A stretch of 64,000 bases of DNA from Symsagittifera roscoffensis (Eukaryota > Xenacoelomorpha > Acoela > Convolutidae), in assembly GCF_963678635.1 (NCBI RefSeq), contig NC_087067.1, positions 54,614,233-54,678,232 on the forward strand, in the 5' to 3' direction. The position numbers and the translations under genes were made by a program. This document shows positions 33,715 to 43,440 of this stretch, piece after piece. The notes below the pieces were generated by a model. That model had not been told where the DNA came from. It searched no databases and worked only from the letters and a program-made list of their open reading frames with translations. Within the stretch, counting starts at the first letter, position 1. Every line of letters begins with the position of its first letter.

Positions 33715-35813
33715 GAAATTTGAATTCGTTAAGTGATAGTAAACAGGTTTGCTTAGTACCGAATCCAAATAGTCAGAGTTCGGTGATTTTAGGCCGGAGC
33801 TTCTCGGTAACGCGAAACGGACTGTGTGTCAGTGTGTTGTTGAACACACTGGACACCACGGTTTCAATCCAGCGTGGAAAGAAGCTTGGCTACGCTTTGC
33901 CGATGAGGACCGACTATGAGGAGACACAAAACTTGAAGAAATATAGTGTGAAAGACTGTCCTTATCATTCCAATAAAGATAAAATTTTAAAGAGGATTAA
34001 TGAATTAAAACCTATTCATAAATTGTTTTCAATGAAATCCGAGACGGACGACGGCTTATCAAGCTGCTCGAATTTTTCGGAACGCCCCTCGTCATATGAA
34101 CTAGAATCTGACAAACCAGTTTTGCCAGAGATAGAACATTTAAAAGGGAAAATAGGTGAGGGAGATTTCGAAAAATTCGGGGACCTCCTAAATCGGAACA
34201 CAGATGTATTTTCAAAACATAAGGCGGATATCGGTTGCTGTAATTTCGTCGAACACGAAATCGAACTAGAAGAAGGCGCCGTTCCCCATAGGGAAGGCGC
34301 AAGACGAATGACGCCTCACAAATCGGAAGCGTGCCGAGCGGAAATAGAAATGTTGCTTGAATACGACATGCTAGAACCCTCGAAATCGCCATGGGCTTGC
34401 TGGGTAGTAATGGCGAAAAAGAAAGGGGGGCAGCTTAGATTTTGTTGCGACTTTCGTTACTTGAACGCGGTAACGATAAAAGATGCGTACCCGATACCGC
34501 GAATAGACGAGAGCCTATCTAAGCTTGGTGATGCCAAGTTTTTCACCACATTGGACTTAGGTTCTGCCTTCTGGCAGGTCCCTCTGCGGAAGAAGGACAG
34601 AGAGAAAACCGGATTCGCGTGCGAATTGGGATTGTACCAGTGGAAGAGGATGCCCTTCGGCTTGTGCAATGCAACGGCCACTTTTCAAAGACTGATGGCT
34701 CAGGCTTTGACGAGAGTGACCAAGAAGTACGGGAACCTCGTGATGTGTTATGTGGATGACATGGTCATAGCGACACCGACCCTGGAAGACCACATTGATA
34801 GGCTCGATGAGGTCTTTGGATGCATGAAAAGAGCTGGATTGAAGTACAAACCATCGAAATGTGAAATCCTTAGGGATTCGATTAAGTACCTAGGAAGAAT
34901 GGTGGATAGGCATGGTGTCAGGCCGGACCCGGAAGCAGTGGAAGCAGTGTTGACATGGAAGGCCCCCAGAACGGACACACAGCTGCTGAGCTTCCTAGGG
35001 TTTGCCAATTACTACCGAGAATTCATAAAAAGATACGCGGACAAGGTGTATCCGATGCAGAAGCTGATGCGCAACAAGGGGAAGAAGTTCGAATGGAACG
35101 ATGAGGCACAGGTTGCTTTCGAGAACATAAAGCGGGAACTGTGCGAAGCGCCAGTGCTGGGCATGCCTACAGAAAAGGGCATGTACGTTCTCGACACAGA
35201 CGCATCGGTGGTAGCCATCTCAGGAATCTTGCATCAAGAGCAAGAATGGAACGGAAGAACAGTTCTCCGTCCCATTGCATACGGCAGCAAAGTCTTGAGT
35301 GACACAGAGATGAAATATGGCGCACCAAAAGCAGAAATGTTTGCAGTAGTCACCTTCGTGGAAAAGTACCGTGCATACTTGGGGAGCGCTCCCTTCAAGT
35401 TGCGCGTGGACAACAGAGCGTTATCCTGGTTGAAAACCTACTCGATGGATCAGAGTTATATTGGTAGATGGATAGTCAGATTGGATGGCTACCATATGAT
35501 AATCGAACATAGGATGCGTGATAAACACCAGAATGCTGACAGCCTCAGCAAGAAAACTGAGTTTTATGAAAGATTGGAACAGAAGCAGGCCAATCAGGCG
35601 GAAATAAAGGAGGGATTCTCGTTTCTGGACAAAGAAACTTATGAAGCGCTTCCCTTAACGAGATGGTTGGATAAGTCTGGACATCCAATTCCAGGGCACC
35701 CTGAGTTACCTGTAGAGAAAGCAGCCGAGATAAAGATCCTATCCAAGGAGGACCCAGCCCCTTGGATCTGTTGCTGCGCTCGAACCTGGTCCAGCAAGAA
35801 CTCTCTCGCATGA
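33711..35813 (+). CDS. pol: Element B reverse transcriptase and RNase H
   Basis: About 700 residues. RT motifs are FCCDFRYLNAVTIKDAYPIP, TLDLGSAFWQVPL, MPFGLCNATATFQRL and the catalytic YVDD at residues 347-350, then CEILRDSIKYLGRMVDRHG and LGFANYYREFIKRY. RNase H follows from VLDTDASVVAISG through AYGSKVLSDTE, FKLRVDNRALSWL and DKHQNADSLSK. Closest in order and motifs to Ty3/Gypsy. The element A RT is highly similar, so this is the best-conserved part of the pair. Confidence 0.92.
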   Translation: MRNLNSLSDSKQVCLVPNPNSQSSVILGRSFSVTRNGLCVSVLLNTLDTTVSIQRGKKLGYALPMRTDYEETQNLKKYSVKDCPYHSNKDKILKRINELKPIHKLFSMKSETDDGLSSCSNFSERPSSYELESDKPVLPEIEHLKGKIGEGDFEKFGDLLNRNTDVFSKHKADIGCCNFVEHEIELEEGAVPHREGARRMTPHKSEACRAEIEMLLEYDMLEPSKSPWACWVVMAKKKGGQLRFCCDFRYLNAVTIKDAYPIPRIDESLSKLGDAKFFTTLDLGSAFWQVPLRKKDREKTGFACELGLYQWKRMPFGLCNATATFQRLMAQALTRVTKKYGNLVMCYVDDMVIATPTLEDHIDRLDEVFGCMKRAGLKYKPSKCEILRDSIKYLGRMVDRHGVRPDPEAVEAVLTWKAPRTDTQLLSFLGFANYYREFIKRYADKVYPMQKLMRNKGKKFEWNDEAQVAFENIKRELCEAPVLGMPTEKGMYVLDTDASVVAISGILHQEQEWNGRTVLRPIAYGSKVLSDTEMKYGAPKAEMFAVVTFVEKYRAYLGSAPFKLRVDNRALSWLKTYSMDQSYIGRWIVRLDGYHMIIEHRMRDKHQNADSLSKKTEFYERLEQKQANQAEIKEGFSFLDKETYEALPLTRWLDKSGHPIPGHPELPVEKAAEIKILSKEDPAPWICCCARTWSSKNSLA

Positions 35814-36308
35814 ACATAAACAGCCTCTCATTATTGGATAAAACGGTGCAAGTCACACCGCAAGTGATGCGGATGCTGGGTGGATTGTTAGAAAGAGAAG
35901 TGACCAGAGATGACCCCGAGTGGACAGCAGCAGTGGCATCGCTAACAGTTAGTGAGAAGGTGAAGATCATGCCGTCCAGACGACAGCACGGAGAGAACGA
36001 GAGGGATTGTAGGACAATAGTTCAGCAACTAGTATCCTCAATACCCCAAGAGATTTTAACTAGTACTTCCTACGGACAGAGAGAACAGGGGAGCAGCAAG
36101 CGAAAGAAAACCGTCACCTTTGTGGACCAGGATAAGGAAGGTAAAAAGGTAGAACAAAATCTGCTGCAAGACTATTTGTCCGGGGAGACGAATGATGAAA
36201 AGCACCAGCGATCACAAGATCAACACCCGGGACAAGAAAATTTTGTCCGGGTAGTCTGAGATAGACGAGAAAATTCCTGATGAGAAACAGGACCTAGAGA
36301 ACAAGGTT
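35762..36308 (+). other. Element B pol linker with repeated motif
   Basis: Charged, low-similarity coding linker between RNase H and integrase. It holds three copies of the TGTCCGGGGAG motif or near matches, at 36177, 36244 and 36310, spaced 67 and 66 nt, as if a short unit had been tandemly duplicated. Confidence 0.55.
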
Positions 36309-39300
36309 TTGTCCGGGGAGTTCAGATGGATGCGAAGAAGGCACAGACATGATCTGGAGGAGCGCGCAGTCTCCAGCACAACCTCTTCGACGGATGATGA
36401 TTCCCGAAACTCAGGAATGGACACCTATTCAGACAGGAACTCGAGTTTGGGATCAGAACTGTCAGAACTAGCGATACACACGCTACTAGTGGAAACTCGG
36501 GCAAGGGACCTGGACAGAGAAGTGTACCAGGATCCTGGCAGTGATCGCTACCTAATACCAAGCGAAAGAGTCTTTGACAACGCAGCGGATGACTTGGAGA
36601 CGATAGCGGTATCGAAACGTTCGATAAGCCTGTTGCCGCAGAAAGAGGTAGTCGGGACTGATCTTCAGCCGTTTAAACAAGAAACACAGCCGTTGGCGAA
36701 AATTTGGTGCGTTAAGATGGAAGAAGACACACACCGGCTCAACGAGCTGAATAATCAGATGAGGGTCATGAAGACGTACTTGAAGGCAAGATACAGACTC
36801 TCGGACCTTCTAAAAGTGCAGAGAAATGATCGCATGACAAGCAACCTGAAAAGTTGGATCGAGAATGGTTCTCCGGATAAAGGGGACCTCGAGGAAGATA
36901 GTTATCGCATCCTGAGACAATACTTCATGCAGAAGGAAGGGAGGTTATATTTGAACAAGGACGGGATCGTGGCTTGCAAAAGAAGAGAGGAAGACAGAGT
37001 CCTATACAAGTATAACGCGATAGTGTTACCGCAACTCTATCAGACAGAACTATTATTCAGGTCACATGATCAGATGGGCCATCAGGGGATCGACAAAGTA
37101 TATCAGAGGATCCTGAAGCGCTTTGAGTGGCCTGGGATGAGAAAGGCATGCGAGAAATGGGTAACAGCATGTCTGTCATGCCAACAGGTCAAGGATCCAA
37201 GGAAGTTGCGATTTCCTTTACAATCGATCGAGTCGTCTGAATTCAACGAGGTGGTGCAAATAGATCACCAAAAGATATGCATGACAGACAATGGTTATAA
37301 TCAGGTGCTGGTCATGATAGATCATTTTACAAAGTATGCAGAGGCCGTGCCCTGCATAACAGCCTCGGCGGAAGAGACATGCGACCACCTGATCAACACG
37401 TGGATAGCAAGACATGGTTGTCCGATGACGTTTCAATCGGATAATGGAACAGCTTTCGTAGGAGAGCTTACAAAAGAGCTTATGAGACGCTCACAGGTCG
37501 CTCAGGCTCACTCCACGACATACCACCCTCAGACGAATGGCTTAGTGGAAAGACAGAATAGGACGTTAGTGTCGATGCTGAGAGTATATTGTTCCAGGTA
37601 CATGACCGATTGGGACAGATACCTTCCACAGGTGATGGGAGCATATAACAGCACGCAACACTCCACCACCGGAGTCAGTCCACACATGATGCTAACTGGG
37701 CACGAAAAGTCCTTACCCTTAACCTACTTTTACCCAGAGTATGAGGGAAAGAAAACGTCCCCACAGGTCTACGTGAGGGATGTGATCAGACGCCAACAGG
37801 AGTTGAATGATTTGTGTAGACGAAATACTCAGCAGGCACAGGCAAGGCAGAGGAAAAGATTCGACAAGAAAGCAGCTGGTGCAAAGGCTTACTCGGTGGG
37901 AGACTACGTATGGGTATTTCAGAACGTTATACCACCGAAAGGGACGAAAAAGCTCCTAAAAAAGTGGAGGGGACCCTTCATGATTACAGAGTTGCACCAG
38001 GAGGGACGCTTTTATAGACTGAGTACTGGCCGAGCCGCCCACTACGAGAACATCAAGCCACACAATCCATCGACAGAAGACTGGTGTATACCTGCAGACA
38101 TGGAAGAAGGGGATTATCTAATGATGAATCCTGCTTGTGAGGTCAATGAAAAGGGCACCAGGGAGAAGAACGATGGAAACGAAGTCGTAGAGGAAGGTAC
38201 GGATACACCGCTGGACCTGGATCCAAACGAGCAGATCGAAGCGGACGATGAAACATTACCCTACGCAGAGGAAGATTGGCAGGATCCCGAACAGATAGAG
38301 GTTCCCAAGAACTTGGAACCGGATCTTCCGTTCACGATACAGACTCGTCAGAAGGACGGGACGAGACCAAGAAAGAAATACAATCCTTACGGTGACGACT
38401 TTGTAAGGGATAGGATAGATCTGAAGAAGATAGTGGAGGAAGTAGTGGGTCTAGAGGAAATAACTGTGTCACAAGACATTGACTTAGTCGATGATCACGA
38501 CGATGAGTGGGTTGACGACTGGTCGAAACCCGAGGTAGAATTCGACGACGAGCAACAGCAGTCATACGAACAAGACTTGACGAACCTGCGTGTCTTAGAG
38601 TGGCTGAATGAAACGACCTCGGATCCTGAGGAGACCAGTGTCAAGATTCAAGACGTAGATCGTGAAAGCATGAAATACATCAAGACCGAACGAGACGATC
38701 CTTCCTGGGCTGCCCAGGAAGGACGACTACTCATTCCGGCTTCTAACCTCGACTTGATACCCGGTATGCGATCGACGGGGACGTCGATGGATATTTTTGT
38801 CCGGGGAGTGGGGGTAGGACTTACCCACACTGAAAACTTGATAATAAAAAAATTAAGAATAGCAAGAGAAACAGGAGACTTAGAAACAGAGACAGGCGAA
38901 GAACCTAAGAAACCTGACATAGGCAGGGTAGTTGAGTCATATTTTAACTTACCAAATGAATATTCAAGTAACATAATACTAACAGACAGTGATTTCATAC
39001 TCACAAACAGAACATATGCGATAGCAATCACAGCAGACATGAGTTTTAGGACAGCGTTAGCGGCAGATTTTAAGAGAGAATACAAAAACGTGGAATTCCT
39101 TTGGAAGCAAAGACCAGGGATAGGGGGCGTAGCAGCCTTACCTCCGGCGGCGTCGCAGATACCGGGAAAATACCTATGCTTCTTGGTAACGAGAGCGACG
39201 GAGAAGCAGCACGTGGACCCGGAGAACCTAGTCTTGTCCTTGACGAGGCTGAGGGACTTCCTCGTGGAAATGGACGTGAAGGAGCTCTCGCTTCCAGTGT

Positions 39301-39401
39301 ACGATCCAAACAGAGGGAGACTGCATCCTCGGGAATTGTACGCGCTTGTACACGTGATATTCTCTGATACGAACATACAAGTATATCTACATATTACTTA
39401 A
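36309..39401 (+). CDS. Element B integrase fused to acidic linker and macro domain
   Basis: A 1030-residue frame. Integrase: HHCC region from His253 (HDQMGHQGIDKVYQR), catalytic Asp319 (VVQIDHQK), Asp378 (FQSDNGTAF) and Glu414 (GLVERQNR), giving the DDx35E spacing. The GPF module lies near residues 550-575 (KKWRGPFMITEL, GRFYRLSTG). An Asp/Glu-rich linker runs to about residue 820. The segment 828-845 (IFVRGVGVGLTHT) is nearly invariant with element A. The last 143 residues form a macro-like domain. The fusion puts the macro domain at the end of the pol polyprotein. Confidence 0.88.
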   Translation: MSGEFRWMRRRHRHDLEERAVSSTTSSTDDDSRNSGMDTYSDRNSSLGSELSELAIHTLLVETRARDLDREVYQDPGSDRYLIPSERVFDNAADDLETIAVSKRSISLLPQKEVVGTDLQPFKQETQPLAKIWCVKMEEDTHRLNELNNQMRVMKTYLKARYRLSDLLKVQRNDRMTSNLKSWIENGSPDKGDLEEDSYRILRQYFMQKEGRLYLNKDGIVACKRREEDRVLYKYNAIVLPQLYQTELLFRSHDQMGHQGIDKVYQRILKRFEWPGMRKACEKWVTACLSCQQVKDPRKLRFPLQSIESSEFNEVVQIDHQKICMTDNGYNQVLVMIDHFTKYAEAVPCITASAEETCDHLINTWIARHGCPMTFQSDNGTAFVGELTKELMRRSQVAQAHSTTYHPQTNGLVERQNRTLVSMLRVYCSRYMTDWDRYLPQVMGAYNSTQHSTTGVSPHMMLTGHEKSLPLTYFYPEYEGKKTSPQVYVRDVIRRQQELNDLCRRNTQQAQARQRKRFDKKAAGAKAYSVGDYVWVFQNVIPPKGTKKLLKKWRGPFMITELHQEGRFYRLSTGRAAHYENIKPHNPSTEDWCIPADMEEGDYLMMNPACEVNEKGTREKNDGNEVVEEGTDTPLDLDPNEQIEADDETLPYAEEDWQDPEQIEVPKNLEPDLPFTIQTRQKDGTRPRKKYNPYGDDFVRDRIDLKKIVEEVVGLEEITVSQDIDLVDDHDDEWVDDWSKPEVEFDDEQQQSYEQDLTNLRVLEWLNETTSDPEETSVKIQDVDRESMKYIKTERDDPSWAAQEGRLLIPASNLDLIPGMRSTGTSMDIFVRGVGVGLTHTENLIIKKLRIARETGDLETETGEEPKKPDIGRVVESYFNLPNEYSSNIILTDSDFILTNRTYAIAITADMSFRTALAADFKREYKNVEFLWKQRPGIGGVAALPPAASQIPGKYLCFLVTRATEKQHVDPENLVLSLTRLRDFLVEMDVKELSLPVYDPNRGRLHPRELYALVHVIFSDTNIQVYLHIT
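38771..38830 (+). other. 60-nt block conserved between elements A and B
   Basis: Differs from 18531-18590 at three positions, all of which change an amino acid; no silent difference is seen in 20 codons. Hairpin 1: 38771-38777 with 38782-38788, loop GGGA. Hairpin 2: GGGTA/TACCC further right. The motif TGTCCGGGGAG lies between, at 38798-38808. Confidence 0.8.
38970..39400 (+). CDS. Macro domain (OARD1/Poa1-like) at the end of element B pol
   Basis: About 143 residues. It aligns from memory with the small macro protein OARD1 along its length: NIILTDSDF with the first strand, AIAITADMSFRTALAADFKR with the AHCISEDCRMGAG region, GKYLCFLVTR with the GRYIYYLITKK strand, ENLVLSLTRLRDFLVE with the ENLQSSLEAM helix, VKELSLPVYDPNRGRLHP with VTDLSMPRIGCGLDRLQW, and SDTNIQVYLH with the last strand. 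Macro domains bind or hydrolyse ADP-ribose modifications. The loop sequences that hold ADP-ribose in OARD1 look different here, so the ligand is open. Confidence 0.72.
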
Positions 39402-39815
39402 GTATAGGCTGAGTGATGTGCGAGAGAGTGTTAGGCCAAAGACTAAGTTGTATGTAAGATGTGTTATGTTATGTTATGTTATGTTAGGTTATTATGTGTT
39501 AGGTTATTAAGATCATGGGTAAGTAGGGGTTAGTGACCATGAACAACTAAATGACGATCTTAGGAATAGATCCAAAGTTTGGACTGTCCAATCTTAGGTC
39601 GAATTCCAAAATTTTAGAGACCGATTGATTTTAATAAATGTTAGGATAAACATCTTTTTATCTGAACTGTTTTTAAGCAAATTTTAACGATATATGTTAA
39701 GGAGAAACTGACAAGTGTGATATTTGTGACTTCTTTTCTAGATCCTGATTGATCATTTAATTACTCACTTGAGTCAAAATCTTGGAATCAAAACCGAATC
39801 GAACTTGTAGGACCG
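39402..39815 (+). other. Element B spacer between pol and 3' ORF
   Basis: No gene seen. Contains a TTATG pentanucleotide repeat at about 39458-39490 that drifts into TTAGG-like units, then AT-rich sequence. Confidence 0.6.
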
Positions 39816-41251
39816 ATGATAGATGCGATCTATCGTCGGCTGATCGATCGAGACTTCGCTCTGGAGGACCCAGAGGTAGTCATATTGCTGACCGCCCTGA
39901 TCAACATCTTGGGGCACGACAACCGTGGGGACCGCCCCACGGAAGTCCTGTTGATGGCAGCATATGGAGAAAGAGGAGTACTAGACCGCCCGAACATGAG
40001 AGTGATGAGGTGGAGAAACGGGGCTCTCTCAAGGAGTGACTTGGCGAATGAGCCTGGATTGGGAAGTTCTAGGACCTATCAACCAGGTGAGATGCCTATG
40101 CCCTCCAAGCCAAAACCTGGGTTGACGAGAATGCATCGGGAGATGAACAGCGAGGCGACCTCGTCTGGTTCACCACTGAGAGCAGCTGTGCCACCAAAAA
40201 GGGCGAAAGTAGGACAGAAAGTTCAGACAAACCAAACCATGCAAGATCTGGATGAGATGAACGATGAACTGAAAAGTACAAAGAAGAATTGGAGTCAATA
40301 TTAGGAAAGAAGTTCATGGGATATGTGAGCGGGAACTTCAGTGACTTCGAGAGACAGAAACAGAGAGGATCAACTGTCACAGATTACAATGCAGTAGATG
40401 AGAATGATGAAGTCCACCGAGTGATGATGGAAGTGGAACCATTGCTGGAAGCTTCGGGAAAACGTAATTGGAGGAGCATCATGTTGACGCATGACGAGTT
40501 TCCTTGCCACTGCTTGCTGCAGACCTGGTGGTATCCCAAGCGTAGTAATCTGATGTTGATCTGGGACTCTGGAGAGCTGCTCTCCATGGGTTTACCAGAT
40601 TCATCACAGCCCATAACAATAGTGATAGTGGGAGTTATGGTGGCGATACGATGGCTGGAAGCTCATGTGAGAGAAAATAACAGACAGGAGGCACCGACGA
40701 GAGAACAGTTGCGGAAGTTAGATTGTCTAAAAGATTTAGATCTTTTTGAGACAATGTGCAAAGTTCTAAACATTCCGATGGAAGTGAAGAAGATATGGGC
40801 GAGGAAACGATTGATGCCATGGTTCAGAGCTAACATGACTGCATGGTTGTATGAATATGCGAAAAAGCATATGTCGAAGCATGGCAGAGTGTACAGTGAT
40901 TATCAGCTGGACAGTGGAGCAGGAGCTTTTAAGCGAGCTCTCGTGACTCATCGGAATGCAGTGACCACCGCTGTGAAAAGAATTTCCAGGACGAGTGAAC
41001 GTAGTGGAAAGGAGAAAGCAGAGATGCTGAAAGAAGATTTGGAGAGAAACATGACGTTGTGTCTCCACAACAGCTTCTGCAGGAACAGAGAATCTAACGT
41101 GGATCCCCTACCTTGTTGTAAACAGAGGGTGGAAGAGCAGAAGTGTTGGAGGACGGCTTCCAGCAGCGTCAGGATTGCTAACGACGTGTTACAAGATACG
41201 GAGACTGAGAGTGCAGAGTCAGTATCACAGGAGGAAGAAATGGAACATTGA
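39816..41251 (+). CDS. Element B 3' ORF (unknown function)
   Basis: The N-terminal part (IDAIYRRLIDRDFALEDPEV, EVLLMAAYGERG, SDLANEPGLGSS) matches the start of the element A 3' ORF. The C-terminal part (40619-41251) matches its end. Between them lies a short unique segment with a Trp/Leu-rich stretch and a hydrophobic run PITIVIVGVMVAIRWL. There is no signal peptide or furin-like site, so an envelope role is not supported. The coiled coil and SGNH-like middle of element A are not seen here. Confidence 0.65.
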
Positions 41252-42835
41252 CGAATGACCGAAAAACAAGATGCAAAAAGAGACGAAATTAGAAGAATTT
41301 AGAAGTTTTAGAACTTCTAAACGACGAAAAAAGAAGAAAACAAAGGAGTAATGAAGAAAAAGTTAAAACTCAGAATTGTTTTATGTGTGTGAAAAAACTC
41401 AAGTGAGAAACCAAGCAACCAAGTTGTAATTGAAAACTGAAACATTTAGTTGAGTTTTGAAATTGTTGCATCTATAAATTTGAATTTTGATTTTAGTGGA
41501 GTGGCTTTAGAGACACTCACTTACTATTTATTTAGAAAGGCTTAAGTGAAGGAGTATATTCAATTATTCCAGCCTGCATGACTGTTTTTAATCAGCTAGG
41601 AGAACTGATCACTTTGTGGTGACATGGAAGGCTTGAGTAATCTCTCGAAGAGGGAGATTGTTTCATTGTTCTTGCTAACCACAGAGTTTCTTAGTTTAAT
41701 TATTCAGGACAATAACAAGCAAGATTTCCGAAGGGAAAAGCATAGTAGGAAAATTTTAGCTTGTTGGTTGGCAGGACTGTCCTGCAAGCCAACACCTTTT
41801 AAATCTAAGAGATAAAGTTTTAATCGGGACCTTGACATTGGAAGTCAAAAATATGTTTTATCTTAGGTCATACCCTCAATGTGCTGATTAATGAAAGAAT
41901 TTGAAGGCTATAGTGATGTAGTATGATGCCATTTATGTTCTGCAGTGAGTCGATGTGACCTGGATAAAGGTAATTTCGTGCATTTTGTAAATTCTGTTCG
42001 ATGACACTGTATCTATTTTACGAAAATTGCGTGATTCAATGAGGACATTGACCGGACTGTCCGGGGAGTATGTGACATTCGACCAGAATGGCCAAAATGC
42101 AATCTCTGCAGAATTCGAAATTTTAGCAGCGAGCCTTCCGGATTGGTGATTATTAAGAATTAAGAACTTTATTTGAACGATTGAACAAAACGTGAAGGTT
42201 AAAGGATTCGGAAATTGCTGATTTTTAAATTTTCGAAGTGATTACGTAACATTTCTGAGAAACGTCAGAAACGGCCTTTTTGGCAGAAAAGCTAGAAAAC
42301 AGCAGAACAACATTAGTTGCGCGGACGATAACTACGAGAATCGTGATAAAAAACAACAGCAGATTGCAGGAATAGCAGAGCACTCCGAGTTGCAACTATT
42401 GTGTCGCTACAAAAGTTGCAAGGCCGTTGCAGATAACGGTGAAGGGTGGAGGACAGCCTTCTGGATTAAGAAGAAATCAAGATTAACGAGCTTGATTCGG
42501 TGGATTCAAGAATCCGGAAGGGTTTCGGAACTGAGACTTTTATTCTTTTATATAGACTTTTAGCTTCTTGTCATACCCTGATTTGAATTTAATTAACAAC
42601 TGGATTCATTTTGATAAGGATGAGAAGCTAGGAGTTGGGGGAAAGGGTTGATCCATCTTCGATGGAGATGATGATCTTTATCTACTGAACAAAAACAATA
42701 GTAATATGATAAATAGTAGTAGCCCTGTTTTTAGGAGTGACCTCGTGGTCTGGGGATACTGAGACCCAGCCATGAGCTCACTATTTCTGCATGTAATTTA
42801 GTTAATTTGAGTGTTTTGACCGAAGCCGAAAGCAG
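41252..42835 (+). other. Element B 3' non-coding region
   Basis: Purine-rich start, then AT-rich DNA with motifs also seen in its leader (ATTCAAGAATCCGGAAGGGT near 42510), one TGTCCGGGGAG at 42058-42068 inside a near-palindrome, and a purine tract GTTGGGGGAAAGGG near 42635. It ends with a hairpin-forming 65-bp sequence. No supported gene. Confidence 0.6.
42722..42786 (+). repeat. Hairpin-forming 65-bp repeat, copy 1
   Basis: Core GTGACCTCGTGGTCTGGG, a 10-nt loop, then CCCAGCCATGAGCTCAC: an imperfect stem of about 16 pairs. A reverse-complement copy lies at 45626-45690 in host intron 1. Confidence 0.75.
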
Positions 42836-42993
42836 TGACGTTTTTTGTCGACCCGATGCTAGAAAAGACCACCAAAAGTACTGGCTTGGTAGAGACTGTG
42901 AAAAGCATATAAAGCTCTGTTTAGACGTTAGCCAGTCGTCTTAGGACTTAGTTTTATTTTCCGTCGATATGTATCTTCCGGGCGAATGTTACA
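42836..42993 (+). repeat. Element B 3' LTR (158 bp)
   Basis: Starts TGACGTTTTTTGTCGACCC and ends GTTACA. Matches the 5' copy at about 90%. TATAAA at 42908-42913. Confidence 0.7.
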
Positions 42994-43440
42994 GTAAGTA
43001 GTCAAAATAGCAGCAGGAAATGGCTATTCGCAATTTCGAATACATAATTCGTCTCAATATTCAATATCTGATCATTCAATATATTGCAATCCCTGGAGTA
43101 GAAGAAATTTTTGCTAAAAAGTAAATTTCAAACGTTTTCGCAACTATGTGCATCGTCAGGATTTTTACAATAAACTACTCTAAATGACGATACAACATCA
43201 ATTTACAAATGTTATTTACAATAAATCACATACAATTTGGTTCTAAACCATCATGATAAAAAATTAGCCAATCACAGTTGACCTCTAAATTACTATTAAG
43301 ATTAAAATACTTTTAACCTCTAAAATTAATTAAACATTTTAAAATTAATTTGTCTGGAAGTTTCTGAGTCATAATTTCGATTTAGACATGTACGTTTTGA
43401 ATAAAAAACCAAAAATATTTTGGGACTAAATTTTCAGTCA
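42994..43440 (+). other. AT-rich stretch, nothing recognised
   Basis: About 450 bp of AT-rich DNA with no coding signal. It could be host DNA, or the left part of the LTR-like repeat that follows. Confidence 0.5.

Larger units (their letters stand above)
26709..42993 (+). mobile_element. Element B: nearly whole Ty3/Gypsy retrotransposon with macro domain
   Basis: Terminal repeats at 26709-26867 and 42836-42993 enclose a primer site, a 2.9-kb leader, gag, protease, RT, RNase H, integrase, acidic linker, macro domain, spacer, a 3' ORF and 1.6 kb of 3' non-coding DNA. Long reading frames remain; about half a dozen breaks are present, some of which may be normal frame changes of the family. The terminal repeats differ at roughly 10% of sites, which suggests an old insertion or exchange between copies. 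No clear target-site duplication was found. Its protein parts differ from element A at a quarter or more of residues. Confidence 0.85.

Noticed and set aside
39458-39506. TTAGG telomere-like repeat
   Set aside because: Mostly TTATG units with only a few TTAGG; a short microsatellite inside an element spacer.
39816-41251. Envelope gene (endogenous retrovirus)
   Set aside because: No signal peptide, cleavage site or C-terminal membrane anchor pattern; only one short hydrophobic run.
42722-42786. tRNA gene or tRNA-derived SINE
   Set aside because: It folds as a single long hairpin, not a cloverleaf, and no convincing A and B boxes are present.
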